Assembly (NCBI RefSeq): GCF_011397635.1
Contig: NC_064755.1
Location: forward strand, 39,290,059-39,354,058
DNA: 64,000 nt
DNA from: Epinephelus fuscoguttatus
Lineage: Eukaryota; Chordata; Actinopteri; Perciformes; Serranidae
Reading direction: 5' to 3'
Numbering within the stretch: the first letter of the stretch is position 1; each line of letters begins with the position of its first letter. Position numbers and translations under genes: made by a program. The notes under the pieces were generated by a model that saw nothing but the letters and a program-made list of their open reading frames with translations, ran no database searches and was not told the DNA's origin. Positions 1 through 11,190 of the stretch are shown one piece after another.

Positions 1-436
1 CTCGTCTCCTTTCCTCATCTCTTATTTCCTGTTTGCCCTTCCCTCTTGTCTCCTCCTTCACTCTCTGCTCTCTTCCTCCTCTCTTTTCTCTCCTCCTTCT
101 CCTCCCTTCCCCCAACTCCTCTTTCCTCCTCTCTTTCCTATCTCCTCTCGCTCCCTTTCCTCCTCCTCCCTTCTACTCCTTCATCTCCTTACTCTTTCTT
201 CCTGTCTTCTCTTCCTCGTCTTTCTCTATCCCATATCTCCTCTCGTCTGTCATCCCCCACTTCTTCCTCCCTCTCCTCTCGCTCCACTCCTCTCTCATTC
301 CCCTCCTCCTCCTCTCCCTCCTCTCCTCCTGATTCCTCTTCCTCCTCTTCCTCTATGCTATATCTCCTCCTTTCCTCTCCCATCCCCCCACCTCCTCCTC
401 CTCCTCTCCTCCTGCTTCTCCGCCTCCTCTGTCCAG
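1..436 (+). repeat. Long pyrimidine (C/T) tract at an intron end
   Basis: About 430 bp that is almost only C and T on the plus strand, with blocks of TCC, CTCC and TTCC and scattered A or G. It runs into an AG acceptor at 435-436, so it is probably an extreme polypyrimidine tract of the last intron of the gene whose final exon starts at 437. Open frames through it give only Ser/Leu/Pro-rich runs and are not genes. The complementary purine strand could form triplex (H-DNA). Confidence 0.75.
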
Positions 437-1006
437 GACCTGAAGTATCCTCCTGTTGGGATGGAGAGTGTAGCAGACAGCACCTCCTCCTGGCCGTGGT
501 TCCACCTGATGAATGAAGCCATGGAGGGCCGCCTGACGAGCAGCGCCCCCCTCCTCACCCCCGTCACCCAGGACGACGACCCTGACCCCGCCCCCAGACA
601 CAGGTCCCGGCCAGCCCCTCCCCCTCCTCCTCCCCCCTCCTCTTCCTCAGAATACGGACAGGAGACGTTCAGCGACGGTGGCGAGCAGAACCAGCGCAGC
701 TCGGAGGTGTGCGACGGGCCACTGGGAGGACTGGAGAGGGAGTGGGACATGGTGGAGAGGGAGAGGACGGCGCTGGAGCGAGAGAGGGAGATGGTGGAGC
801 GGGACAGGGCGGCGGTGGAGAGGGAGAGGGCGGCGGTGCAGGCGGAGAGGCTGTGGCTGGAGAGGGAGCGGGCGGCGGTGGAGCGGGACAGAGCCATGGT
901 GGAGCAGGAGAGGGCGACACTGGGGCGGGAGAGGGAGGTGCTGGATCAGAGGGCTCTGATGCTGAACTCTGTAGGACACTCTGGACACCTTAACGCCCTC
1001 ATGTAG
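437..1006 (+). CDS. Terminal exon of unidentified gene, proline-rich then long coiled coil (partial)
   Basis: This is the 3' coding exon of a gene whose start lies left of the window. I chose 437 because it follows a pyrimidine tract and AG, and the frame stays open from there to TAG at 1004-1006; the first in-frame ATG (461) may be only an internal Met. The peptide begins with a short conserved-looking stretch (KYPPVGME, then SSWPWFHLMNEAMEGRL), followed by a Pro/Ser linker. From nt 731 to 966 come eleven uninterrupted heptads of the type E-R-E-R-x-x-V/L, predicting a long charged helix or coiled coil. The heptads are coded by degenerate 21-bp tandem repeats, so the helix probably grew by repeat expansion. 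Teleost Myb/SANT-like DNA-binding proteins often end with similar Glu/Arg helices; that identity is a guess. The DNA is much more GC- and purine-rich than its surroundings. Confidence 0.7.
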   Translation, partial: DLKYPPVGMESVADSTSSWPWFHLMNEAMEGRLTSSAPLLTPVTQDDDPDPAPRHRSRPAPPPPPPPSSSSEYGQETFSDGGEQNQRSSEVCDGPLGGLEREWDMVERERTALEREREMVERDRAAVERERAAVQAERLWLERERAAVERDRAMVEQERATLGREREVLDQRALMLNSVGHSGHLNALM

Positions 1007-1690
1007 GCTAGCGTGGGGACGTAGACCGTCCCTGTGGAGACATTCTGGTCTGTGGTGGAGGTCTGGAGGAGTAAACCTCACTGACAGATCGCAGAGGAAA
1101 TGTAGAGCTGGTACCCGCTGTGAGAGCCTCGCCTGGATGTAGACACGGTTGGTCTTCCACACTGAGCTGGTCCTGCAGACGACACCACCCAGCAGACGTA
1201 GGTTAATTTAACAGGAGAGCTGCACAGTTAATAATCTCTGTCAGGATCTTTCTTTCCACTGTTGTGTAATATAATTTGGATTTTTTAAGCTAATACTGAC
1301 AGATATATTTGAGGGTTTTTTTTAACATAAACAACCTTGATTCAGATCCCTTTGGGGTTTTTTTTTTTTTGTGTATTTTTTTCTTTTTTTAAAGAATAGT
1401 ACCAGAGGCCCTGTCGACTCAATGTGTCTTTGTGTAAAGAGATATTTTCCACAAGGTTTTTGCCTCTCATCCATGCAAACAAGAGTTTTAGGTCACAAAA
1501 TCAGAGGTTTTTCAAAACTTTGGTTCGTGTGACGTGTAATACAGAGCGTGGAAAACAATGACATCATCTCCATAATTTGCACATGCCAATTGTTGCATCT
1601 GCTAGAAAGAACAACCATGGTGGACTACTGTAGAGTCACATTTCTCCAAAGCACCTGGAGTTGTGTACCAGAAAGATGTTAAAGGTACAT
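1007..1690 (+). other. Probable 3' UTR of the first gene
   Basis: AT-rich DNA after the TAG at 1004-1006, with T runs near 1315 and 1355-1390. No canonical AATAAA lies close to the stop; the first good ones are at about 4453 and 4653, so the transcript end cannot be placed. No other gene is seen. Confidence 0.35.
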
Positions 1691-1699
1691 GATGCAGGA

Positions 1700-2046
1700 A
1701 TTGTTGGTTACTGTTTGGTTAGCATTGTCACCTCACAACAGGAGGGTTCCTAGTTCAAACCCAGGGTGGGGGTGCCCCTCGGTGCAGACTTTGCATGTTC
1801 TCCCTGTGTCAGCTTGGATGTCCTCCAGGTACTCCAGCTTCCTCCCACAGTCCAAAGACACGCAGGTTAATTGGTGACTCTAAATTGTCCGTAGGTGTGA
1901 ATGTGAGTGTGAATGGTTGTCTGTCTCTATGTGTCAGCCCTGTGATAGTCTGGTGACCTGTCCAGGGTGAACCCCGCCTCTCAGCTGGGATTGGCTCCAG
2001 CGCCCCCGCGAACCCTAACAGGATAAGTGGTTACGAAAAAAAAGAT
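1700..2046 (+). repeat. Teleost interspersed repeat, SINE-like
   Basis: The stretch carries the widespread fish repeat with the blocks GCATGTTCTCCCTGTGTC, CTTCCTCCCACAGTCCAAAG, TTAATTGGTGACTCTAAATT and GATTGGCTCCAGCGCCCCCG, ending with GGATAAGTGGTTACG. A B-box-like GTTCAAACCC sits at about 1756, which suggests a tRNA-related head. I recognise the family from its conserved text but cannot name the exact class. Confidence 0.7.
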
Positions 2047-3007
2047 AGAATGAATGTGTGTAAATGGTATTGCCAGCGAAAGTGAAAGTGAAAGACAACT
2101 CCAGGTTCACTCTCCTCCCACTGTATTTGTGGGTTTTTTGTTTTTTTTTTTGGTGCTGTGGATTCCTCTTGGATGCGTGCTGCTTACAGTCTGGTCACTA
2201 CCTTTCTATGAAGACCTCACCTGAGCACTGTTGGGGTACACACCTATAAATGTCCTGAACACAGAAAATAAGAAAATCCAGGCAGAGGGCACAGGCTCTG
2301 CTGATAAATACACAACCACTCGCTGCTGCTGTTATTTAGAAGTTCTCTAGACATATTATACTCAGAGACCCGGCCAAAGGGACTGCATACAGCCGTTAAC
2401 ACAAACACAATATTTGACACCATTTACATAAAACACAGTAAGTGACTATTTCAAACTGAGACATTTGTCATGAAACATATTTGAATTCTTGGCATGAAAA
2501 CAACATTTCCATATGAAAATTAGACTTTGAGGAGTGAGACAGACGCGCTCACATATCACATGTTCACATACTGAGCTGCCATTGAGGCAGGATCAGACAG
2601 CTGGGGGTGAATGTGTCGTTTATCTCTGTTGGAGACAGAATGAGCCATTATCTTTTGTTGAGAGACGTTACAACCTAAAATATTACTGCTTTCATCAGGG
2701 CGAAATAAAGTACATGTATGCAGACCTAAAATAACTGAAACATTAAACAGCTGGCACCTTAATGCTGCTCTTTAGTTTACTGAGCAAATGTGTTGTTTGA
2801 GAGATGATTTGCTGGTTTGATAAGTGATAACATGTCAGAGGGAATTATCTCTGTTTCAACGCTCATTAAAGAAACAAAGAGGAGGCTGTGTTAACTTAAA
2901 CTAAGACAAACCATAATACTTAAAAATGATAATCTCCCACCTGCAGACGCTTGGATGACAAACATTCACAAGAGTTTTAGCAGGTATTTAGATTGGTTGA
3001 CAAAATT
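2047..3007. other. Gene-free stretch
   Basis: No coding exon, RNA gene or recognisable repeat was found. Open frames here are short and without any family resemblance. Confidence 0.5.
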
Positions 3008-3530
3008 TAAAGGACCAGTGTGTAGGATATAGGGGGATACATTGGCTGAAATGGAATATAATATAATATAATATAATATAATATAATATATTTCTTTAGT
3101 ATATAATCACCTGAATCTTTGTATTTTTGTTACCTTATAATGAGGTGTTAATATCTACACAGGGAGCAGACGGACAAACCAATCACTGGCTCTAGATAGA
3201 GACATTTGCATTTTTGCAAAGGCAGCCATAGTTTGAGGCCCCACTACCATAAGCAGCGTTTGGGAAACACAGATTTTTTTATTTTGTTTTTGTGTGTTTG
3301 TTTTTTTACATGAAACTGCTTTAGTCAGTGTTTTTACTGGTGTAAATCACCTGTTACATTTGTTTTGGAGAGGAAGAGACCTCTGTGTATAATTCAGCTC
3401 CCTGTAAAAACCTTCTGAACAGTGAATGCTGATTGAATTCTAATCAGGAGAAGTTTCAGCTGGTTGCAAAATGCAATCCTCACGACTACATACCACAAAA
3501 TCCCCCTATATCTTACACACTGGACCTTTA
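3008..3530. mobile_element. MITE, family A (TAAAGG..CCAGTGTGTAGGAT ends)
   Basis: Terminal inverted repeats are visible: the left end reads TAAAGGACCAGTGTGTAGGA and the right end reads TCTTACACACTGGACCTTTA. The interior has the usual family text (TATAATCACCTGAA, TACCTTATAATGAG, GAGAGGAAGAGACCTCTG). A pure (ATAAT)n run of about 30 bp at 3058-3090 lies inside. It has no coding capacity, so it is a non-autonomous DNA transposon copy. Related copies lie at 34870-35240 and 50713-52132. Confidence 0.8.
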
Positions 3531-3542
3531 AGATGTGAGCAG

Positions 3543-3914
3543 TAGGGCTGCAACGATTAGTCGACTAATTGATGACTAATCAACTATTAAAATACTCGTG
3601 ACTATTTTAGTAGTCGACTAATCGGTTTGAGTCATTTTTCATAGAAAAGTACTATAAAAGTCCCCCAAAATACTCTTACTGCAGCTTCTTACATTCAAAT
3701 ATTGGCAGCTTTACACACTCTCTCATGACGGGGAACTAAAACCCTTTGGCGTGAGTACGAAACAAGACATTAGATGACATCATTTTGGGGTTTGGGAGAG
3801 ACCGACATTTTTCAACATTTTCACACATTTTTCGATAAAATGATTAGTCGACTAATCGAAGAAATAATCGACAGATATAGTCAACAATGAAAATAATCGT
3901 TGGTTGCAGCCCTA
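3543..3914. mobile_element. hAT-type MITE with intact 8-bp target duplication (family B, copy 1)
   Basis: Ends are TAGGGCTGCAACGATTAG and, at the other side, GTTGCAGCCCTA in inverted orientation, with subterminal GATTAGTCGACTAAT palindromes. The 8 bp just outside are GTGAGCAG on the left (3535-3542) and GTGAGCAG on the right (3915-3922), a perfect target-site duplication of hAT length. There is no open frame. A sister copy is at 43673-43997. Confidence 0.9.
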
Positions 3915-3922
3915 GTGAGCAG

Positions 3923-6790
3923 TGATTAACCGCGCGCTGCAGGTATCATGTAACTCTATTTTTATGTCCTTTTGATGAGGTGCCGTCCTGTATTTGCACT
4001 ATTCATATTTTAAGATGCTTTCTTCTACACAACACCAAACTGAAGGCTGTTCACTTTTTAAAGCCTGAATGTCTGAGTTCTGATCTCTTTCACAATTTAA
4101 AATCTCTTTGACTTCCTGCATGAAATGGGTTTGATTTAATAAGATGACGTCACACACAGAGGCATTGCTGTGGAGGCAGTGACTGAGTTTAATCATTGAA
4201 CAGTTTCTGGGTGGATGTGTGGGTCTGATGCATCTGAAGTTTTCTGTCAGTTTAACATTTCAAACCAGATGATTGTAGTGAGTTTTAATTGTGCAGCTCT
4301 TCCTGTTGAGACCTCTGAGTGCTGCTGAGGTTTTATACACCAGTGTTCCAAGTAGATCACGACTGTACGTAGACTAACACGGGCTGTAGACCACCCTGGA
4401 CCCACGATGATGGTGATGATGATGTGGAGCCGACTTTACACGACTCTGCATTAATAAACAAACTCTGATGTGCATTCAAGTGTTTCCTACTCACAGGATT
4501 TATTTGGGCGGTTCACCCAAACAGAGTTTTTCCATTTTTGTATTTATTTACAAAATTATTATTATTATTATTTTTTTTGTATTATTTTTATTTAAAGTTA
4601 CATCTGTCCCTCTGATTTTCACTGAAGTCACAGAGCAAAGCGTCAGATACTTCAATAAATAATTGCTGAAGGTGTTTCACATCTCGTCCTGCTGCTCTGA
4701 ATGTTTCCTGCAATAATTTCTCACTCAGTTTGTGCGACACGACATTAAACAGTCTCATCACCATTTTTATTTGTTTATATGGATGTTATGCTGCATTATT
4801 TTATATTTTAGAAGAAATCGAAGATCAGGAGCAGAACAGCACTTCACTTTTATTGTTAACTCGGGCTCTTAACCAATCAGAGGAGAGCTACATGATGTTA
4901 TGGAGCTCAGTAGGAGGACTTCTAATCTCAAGGAGGGCACTAACAACAACAAAACAAACCGACTGAATGTTAATATCAGAAAATAAGATGAGATAATTCA
5001 TTAATGACAGATTAAACCTCATAAATATAAAAAAAATATGTAATAAAATTTTAAGAAAAATTAAAAGTCACATCATATAATGAATCCAAAAACCTCTGTG
5101 GTAACTTAATCTTTCACCTCCTCAACGACAAATTTTAACAACCTCGATGCCCATTAAAGATTGTCAATAACATCGAAGCTTCCCATCACCAGGTGTTCAC
5201 AACTTTTAAGTAACATGGGGTTTTTTTTTGCCAACAAAAAGTAATTTGCATGAACATTAGATTAAAACCACAGAACTGATTTTAACTAAAAATGTCTCTA
5301 AAAGTTTCTCATTGTCCTGTTTTTGTTTCTGATATTGACATCACTTTGAACTTGTGATGCTCTTTTTTTTTTTAACATTTTATACACCAAACTACAACAG
5401 AAAAATGAACTTAAACTATTTTTTTTTTAACTGATTAATTATTTAAGTCAGTCAATAATGTGCGGTTATCACAAAATCCCACGGCACACCACTTGAGAAC
5501 CACTGATTTAAGTCACATCTTTAAATGTTTTATTTTGTCCAGCAGGTGGTCCAAAATTATTCAGTTTATTAAAATGTGTAAAAAAAAAAAAAAAAAAAGG
5601 GAAAAAGCAGCAAAGTCTGGGATTTCTGTTTGACAAGAGTGATTGATTATCGAATTTTTTCTGATTAATATTCTGTTGATCAGTTAATCACTATTATTAT
5701 TATTATTATTATTATTATTTTATCAATTAATTCCACTTATTGGATTGTCCTAAACACAGATAAACAGAAGTCATTTGTAAATTTCTACAAAAACCTTATT
5801 CTTCAAACACTAGTTTTTTTTAATGACTACTTTGACTGCAGGTTCATATTTTGCATTAAAACATTTTCATAGTAAGGAACACTTGAGTCCTGTGAGATGT
5901 TCAGGTTCATTTATTTCAAGGAAATGTGAAACATGCAGCAGCAAACATCCTGAAACATAAACCCTGGTCTGGTGTTAGTGCTCCTGATGTTTGATTTGTG
6001 AGGACACATTATGGCTAAAAACAAGGACGGACTCAGTGTGGTGATGCCTTCACAGACTCTGACTGATGAAGCACAGAGGCTCCTTTTTCGAGTTGAGCTG
6101 GAGGCCTTAAAGAGACTCTGAGCTGTACATTAAATCTTCCCTGTGAATGCAATAAGTGTGTCGTGTCTTCCAGAGGAACTTGTGTCCTTTCGATGTTGTT
6201 GCTGACTCTCTGCAGACTGGTGCTTTACCAAAGTCCATCTGTTTGTTTGTAAATCTATTTTTAAAGAAGCTCCTGATGACACGCTCACGTTGTAGCCTTC
6301 AATAAATGGACCACAACACTAATAGTGGTTATCACGGTGACCACTGGTTGCCATGGTGACCTGCTGCGTATTGAATACTGATGAGTTTAATGTGACAAGG
6401 TGAACAACTGAGTGTTTACCTGCGTTAATATATCAGATATTCATCCTGGAGGAGGAGGAGGAGGAGGAGGAGGAGGAAATGATTCTGATAACTCTACACT
6501 AACTCTTACTCATTGTACTGCGTCACATACTCACTTTAATGTGTTTGCTCTGTGAATTCCTGTCAATTGTCCCGTGGTGATATGAATACCTACAGGACAG
6601 GTTGGCTGCACATTCCTGCCTCGGTGCAGCGACGCCCTGATAACAGATACCAAAGAACAGCATACAAAAGAAGTGACATATTAATAACACAGAGAATAAA
6701 GAAGGCTCAACAAGTGAGCAAATAAAGGATTGGGGCCAACACTGGATCCCTGAGCCCCCCACCCCCCACTTCTAGGCACTTGTACTTAAC
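3923..6790. other. Gene-free stretch with simple repeats
   Basis: AT-rich DNA with (ATT)n at about 4557-4575 and 5693-5721, poly-A at 5580-5598 and (GGA)n at about 6449-6478. AATAAA hexamers occur near 4453, 4653 and 6299. Short stretches such as 5640-5680 resemble worn pieces of hAT MITEs. No coding exon could be supported. Confidence 0.5.
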
Positions 6791-6799
6791 TTAAGTATT

Positions 6800-9700
6800 T
6801 CCACTTCAATAAATAACGTACACAAATGTGGCCGTAAGTGATGGTGAAGTAAATAGGCTACACTTAAGTCGCTGCAATAGTAATTGAACGTATCACAATT
6901 CAAATAGACTAAATATGTACAACAGTAAGTGAATGGATCACTGCTCAAATGCTCCAAAGTAGCTACAACAGTAAGTGAACGCATCGCCATTCAGATGCAC
7001 TATGTGAAATGCACAAGAGTACGGAAAACAGTAAGTAAACGTTTCACCGTTCAGATGCAATAAAGTACGTAGTACAGTAAGTGAATGCATCACTGTTCAA
7101 ATGCACTAAATTACCCACAACAGTAAGTGCCCGCATCACCATTCAGATGCACTATGTGAAACAGTAAGTGAACGCATCGCTGTTACAATGCTGTTGAAAG
7201 TACGGACAACAGTTAGTAAATGCATCACCGTTCAGATGCACTAAAGTACATACTACAGTAAATGAGCGCATCACCATTCAGATGCACTATAGTATGTACT
7301 ACAGTAAGTGAACGCATCACCATTCAGATGCAATAAAGTACGCAAAACAGTAAGTGAACGCATCACCGTTCAGATGCACTAAAGTACATACTACAGTAAA
7401 TGAGCGCATCACCATTCAGATGCACTATAGTATGTACTACAGTAAGTGAACGCATCACCATTCAGATGCAATAAAGTACGCAAAACAGTAAGTGAACGCA
7501 TCACCGTTCAGATGCACTAAAGTACGCAAAACAGTAAGTGAATGCATCACCATTCAGACGCACTAAAGTACGTACTACAGTAAGTGAACGCATCACCGTT
7601 CAGATGCACTAAAGTACGCAAAACAGTAAGTGAATGCATCACCATTCAGATGCACTAAAGTACGTACTACAGTAAGTGAATGCATCACCATTCAGACGCA
7701 CTAAAGTACGTACTACAGTAAGTGAATGCATCACCATTCAGATGCACTAAAGTACGCAAAACAGTAAGTGAACGCATCACCATTCAGATGCACTAAAGTA
7801 CGTACTAGAGTAAGTGAACGCATCACCGTTCAGACACACTAAAGTACGCAAAACAGTAAGTGAACGCATCACCATTCAGATGCACTAAAGTACGCAAAAC
7901 AGTAAGTGAACGCATCACCGTTCAGATGCACTAAAGTACATACTACAGTAAATGAGCGCATCACCATTCAGATGCACTATAGTATGTACTACAGTAAGTG
8001 AACATCACCATTCAGATGCAATAAAGTACGCAAAACAGTAAGTGAACGCATCACCGTTCAGATGCACTAAAGTACGCAAAACAGTAAGTGAACGCATCAC
8101 CATTCAGACGCACTAAAGTACGTACTACAGTAAGTGAACGCATCACCGTTCAGATGCACTAAAGTACGCAAAACAGTAAGTGAATGCATCACCATTCAGA
8201 TGCACTAAAGTACGTACTACAGTAAGTGAATGCATCACCATTCAGACGCACTAAAGTACGTACTACAGTAAGTGAATGCATCACCATTCAGATGCACTAA
8301 AGTACGCAAAACAGTAAGTGAACGCATCACCATTCAGATGCACTATAGTATGTACTACAGTAAGTGAACGCATCACCGTTCAGACACACTAAAGTACGCA
8401 AAACAGTAAGTGAACGCATCACCATTCAGATGCACTAAAGTACGCAAAACAGTAAGTGAACGCATCACCATTCAGATGCACTAAAGTACATACTACAGTA
8501 AGTGAACGCATCACCGTTCAGACACACTAAAGTACGCAAAACAGTAAGTGAACGCATCACCATTCAGATGCACTAAAGTACGCAAAACAGTAAGTGAACG
8601 CATCACCATTCAGATGCACTAAAGTACATACTACAGTAAGTGAACGCATCACCGTTCAGATTCACTAAAGTACGCAAAACAGTAAGTGAACGCATCACCA
8701 TTCAGATGCACTATAGTATGTACTATAGTAAGTGAACGCATCACCATTCAGACACACTAAAGTACGCAAAACAGTAAGTGAATGCATCACCGTTCAGATG
8801 CACTAAAGTATGTACTACAGTAAGTGAACGCATCACCGTTCAGATGCACTAAAGTACATACAACAGTAAGTGAACGCATCACCATTCAGACGCACTAAAG
8901 TACGCAAAACAGTAAGTGAATGCATCACCGTTCAGATGCACTAAAGTACGTACTAGAGTAAATGAACGCATCACCATTCAGATGTACTAAAGTACGTACT
9001 TGAGTAAGTGAACGCATCACCATTCAGATGCAATAAAGTACGCAAAACAGTACGTGAACACATCACCATTCAGACACACTAAAGTATGCACTACAGTAAG
9101 TGAATGCATCACTGTTCAGATGCACTAAATTACATAAATAACATACAACAGTAAGTGAACGCATCGCTGTTACAATGCTGTTGAATGTATGGACAACAGT
9201 AAGTAAATGTATCACGGTTCAAATGCACTAAAGTACGTACTACAGTAAATGAACGCATCACCATTCAGATGCACTAAAGTACGTACTTGAGTAAGTGAAC
9301 GCATCACCATTCAGATGCACTATAGTACGTACTACAGTAAATGAACGCATCACCATTCAGATGCACTAAAGTACGTACTACAGTAAGTGAACGCATCACC
9401 GTTCAGATGCACTAAAGTACGCACTACAGTAAGTGAATGCATCACCATTCAGATGCACTATAGTACGTACTACAGTAAATGAACGCATCACCATTCAGAT
9501 GCACTAAAGTACGTACTTGAGTAAGTGAACGCATCACCATTCAGATGCACTATAGTACGTACTACAGTAAATGAACACATCACCGTTCAGATGCACTAAA
9601 GTACGTACTACAGTAAGTGAACGCATCACCATTCAGATGCACTAAAGTACGTACTACAGTAAATGAACGCATCACCGTTCAGACGCACTAAAGTACGCAC

Positions 9701-10235
9701 TACAGTAAATGAACGCATCACCGTTCAGATGCACTATAGTACGCACTACAGTAAATGAATGCATCACCGTTTAAATGCACTAAATTACATAAATTACATA
9801 CAACAGTAAGTGAACGCATCGCTATTGAAATGTTCAAAAGTACCGAAAAACAGTAACTGAATGCATCACTGTTCAGATTCACCAAAGTATCAAAGTACAT
9901 ACTACAGTAACTGAATACATCACCATTCAGATGTACTAAACTATGTACTACAGTATGTGAATGCATCACCGTTCAGATTCACTAAAGTACGCACAACAGT
10001 AAGTGAATGCACAGAAGTAAGGACAGTAGGTGAGCACATCACATGCACCAAAGTCCATGAAACAGTAAGTGAATGCATCATCATTAAGGTGCACTTAATT
10101 ACATACAATTGTCAAAGAACGCATCACCGCTCAGATGCACTTAAGTACATAACACAGTAATTAACGCATCACAGCTCAGGAGCACTTAAGTACATAACAC
10201 AGTAAGTGAATGCATCACAGCTCAGATGCATTACT
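6800..10235. repeat. 46-bp minisatellite array, about 70+ units, with 12-unit higher-order repeat
   Basis: The unit is near GTGAACGCATCACCATTCAG, then ATGCACTAAAGTACGCAAAA and CAGTAA. Its spacing is exactly 46 bp over most of the array. Variant positions (ACC[A/G]TTCAG, GATGC/GACGC/GACAC, CGCAAAAC/CGTACTAC/CATACTAC, CACTAAAG/CACTATAG) form repeated orders: the block from 7365 recurs at 7917, 552 bp = 12 units later, nearly identical. Three-unit (138 bp: 7227 to 7365, 8483 to 8621) and five-unit (230 bp: 9286 to 9516) duplications are also present. The outer units (6800-7230 and 9780-10235) are more diverged, as expected for an array that renews from its centre. 46 is not a multiple of 3, so open frames across it are chance. 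Confidence 0.95.
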
Positions 10236-10439
10236 CAGCACAGATTGTTGAGGTGCAGATGAAGAATAAGAACATATTTCAGAGTTTTGCTCAGTCTGAT
10301 GAGCTCCCTGGGCACCATTTATCTTAGAGCTGCATCATGTTCAGCATGATAACAAAAGCTGATTCATATCTAGCTATAAAAAAAACAATTTACATGATGA
10401 TGTTATCACCAGGTGAGTGAGGTGGACTCTGGCCCTGCG

Positions 10440-10590
10440 GGTGCAGCTGATTGGCTGTAACCAGGTAATCAGGCTCAGGGAAGCGGAACAGGAACAACCT
10501 GTTTGTCTCCAGCAGCTCCGGTAACTGAACATCGCATGGGACTCAGTGTCAGAGAGGCCGGACGTCAGAGACATGCTCACCGTCAGAGTG
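10440..10590 (+). promoter_or_regulatory. Probable promoter and noncoding first exon of the FAM3-family gene
   Basis: Between the minisatellite and the first coding exon lies a more GC-rich patch with an inverted CCAAT box (GATTGGC, 10449-10455) and, further on, a possible donor TGG|GTCAGT near 10589. A 5' noncoding exon is needed because the first coding exon (from 11186) begins at an acceptor. The exact exon is a guess. Confidence 0.35.
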
Positions 10591-11190
10591 GGTCAGTGCC
10601 ACACTTTCTTTTTATTCATCTCTTAGTTTTATTTATTCTAATATTATATATCTTTGATCTGTGGGTGTCGATATACTGTAAACAGTGACAGGTTGTTTTT
10701 CTGAGGAGCTGTGATACATCAGTTTACCTGCACAGGTGTTTGCACACATTCAGGAATGCAGACGGAGTAGAGTTAAGTGTCAGGTGCAGTATTACTTGTT
10801 TACGTTTTACTTCCGCTGTACTTGTAATGGAGTAATGTAATCTGCACCTAAAATAGCCTATATTAATCACACATTTTCATCTCTGTTTTATAAAGGTATT
10901 TATTTATTTAGATAGAAAAATTAAAAATTAATGAAATTAAATTGAATGTTTTGTGGTTTGGGACTGTTGGTTGAACAAAATAGGTGGCCTACACATGTGT
11001 CTTTCTTTTTTTGATGTTGTTTTAGTGTTAATTGTATTTTCTGATATTTTACAGACAAAATCATTAATGTGGAAAATGATTGAAACTAGCCTGTAAGAAC
11101 AGAAAAATAATTAAAGCGAGAAAAAAAAGGAGATATACATTTTTGATTATTAATGATTTTTAAATGTTTTCTCTTTTATTAACAGGAAAA

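Noticed and set aside
358-897. 179-aa minus-strand frame, Ser/Leu/Arg-rich
   Set aside because: It is the antisense shadow of the coiled-coil exon's 21-bp repeats and the pyrimidine tract; no family or splice context.
9718-10160. Open frames of 67-83 codons in the minisatellite
   Set aside because: Unit length is not a multiple of three, so the peptide changes frame each unit; chance frames.
6800-10235. Direct repeats at regular spacing, CRISPR-like at first sight
   Set aside because: The 46-bp units are contiguous, without unique spacers, in a vertebrate genome: a minisatellite.
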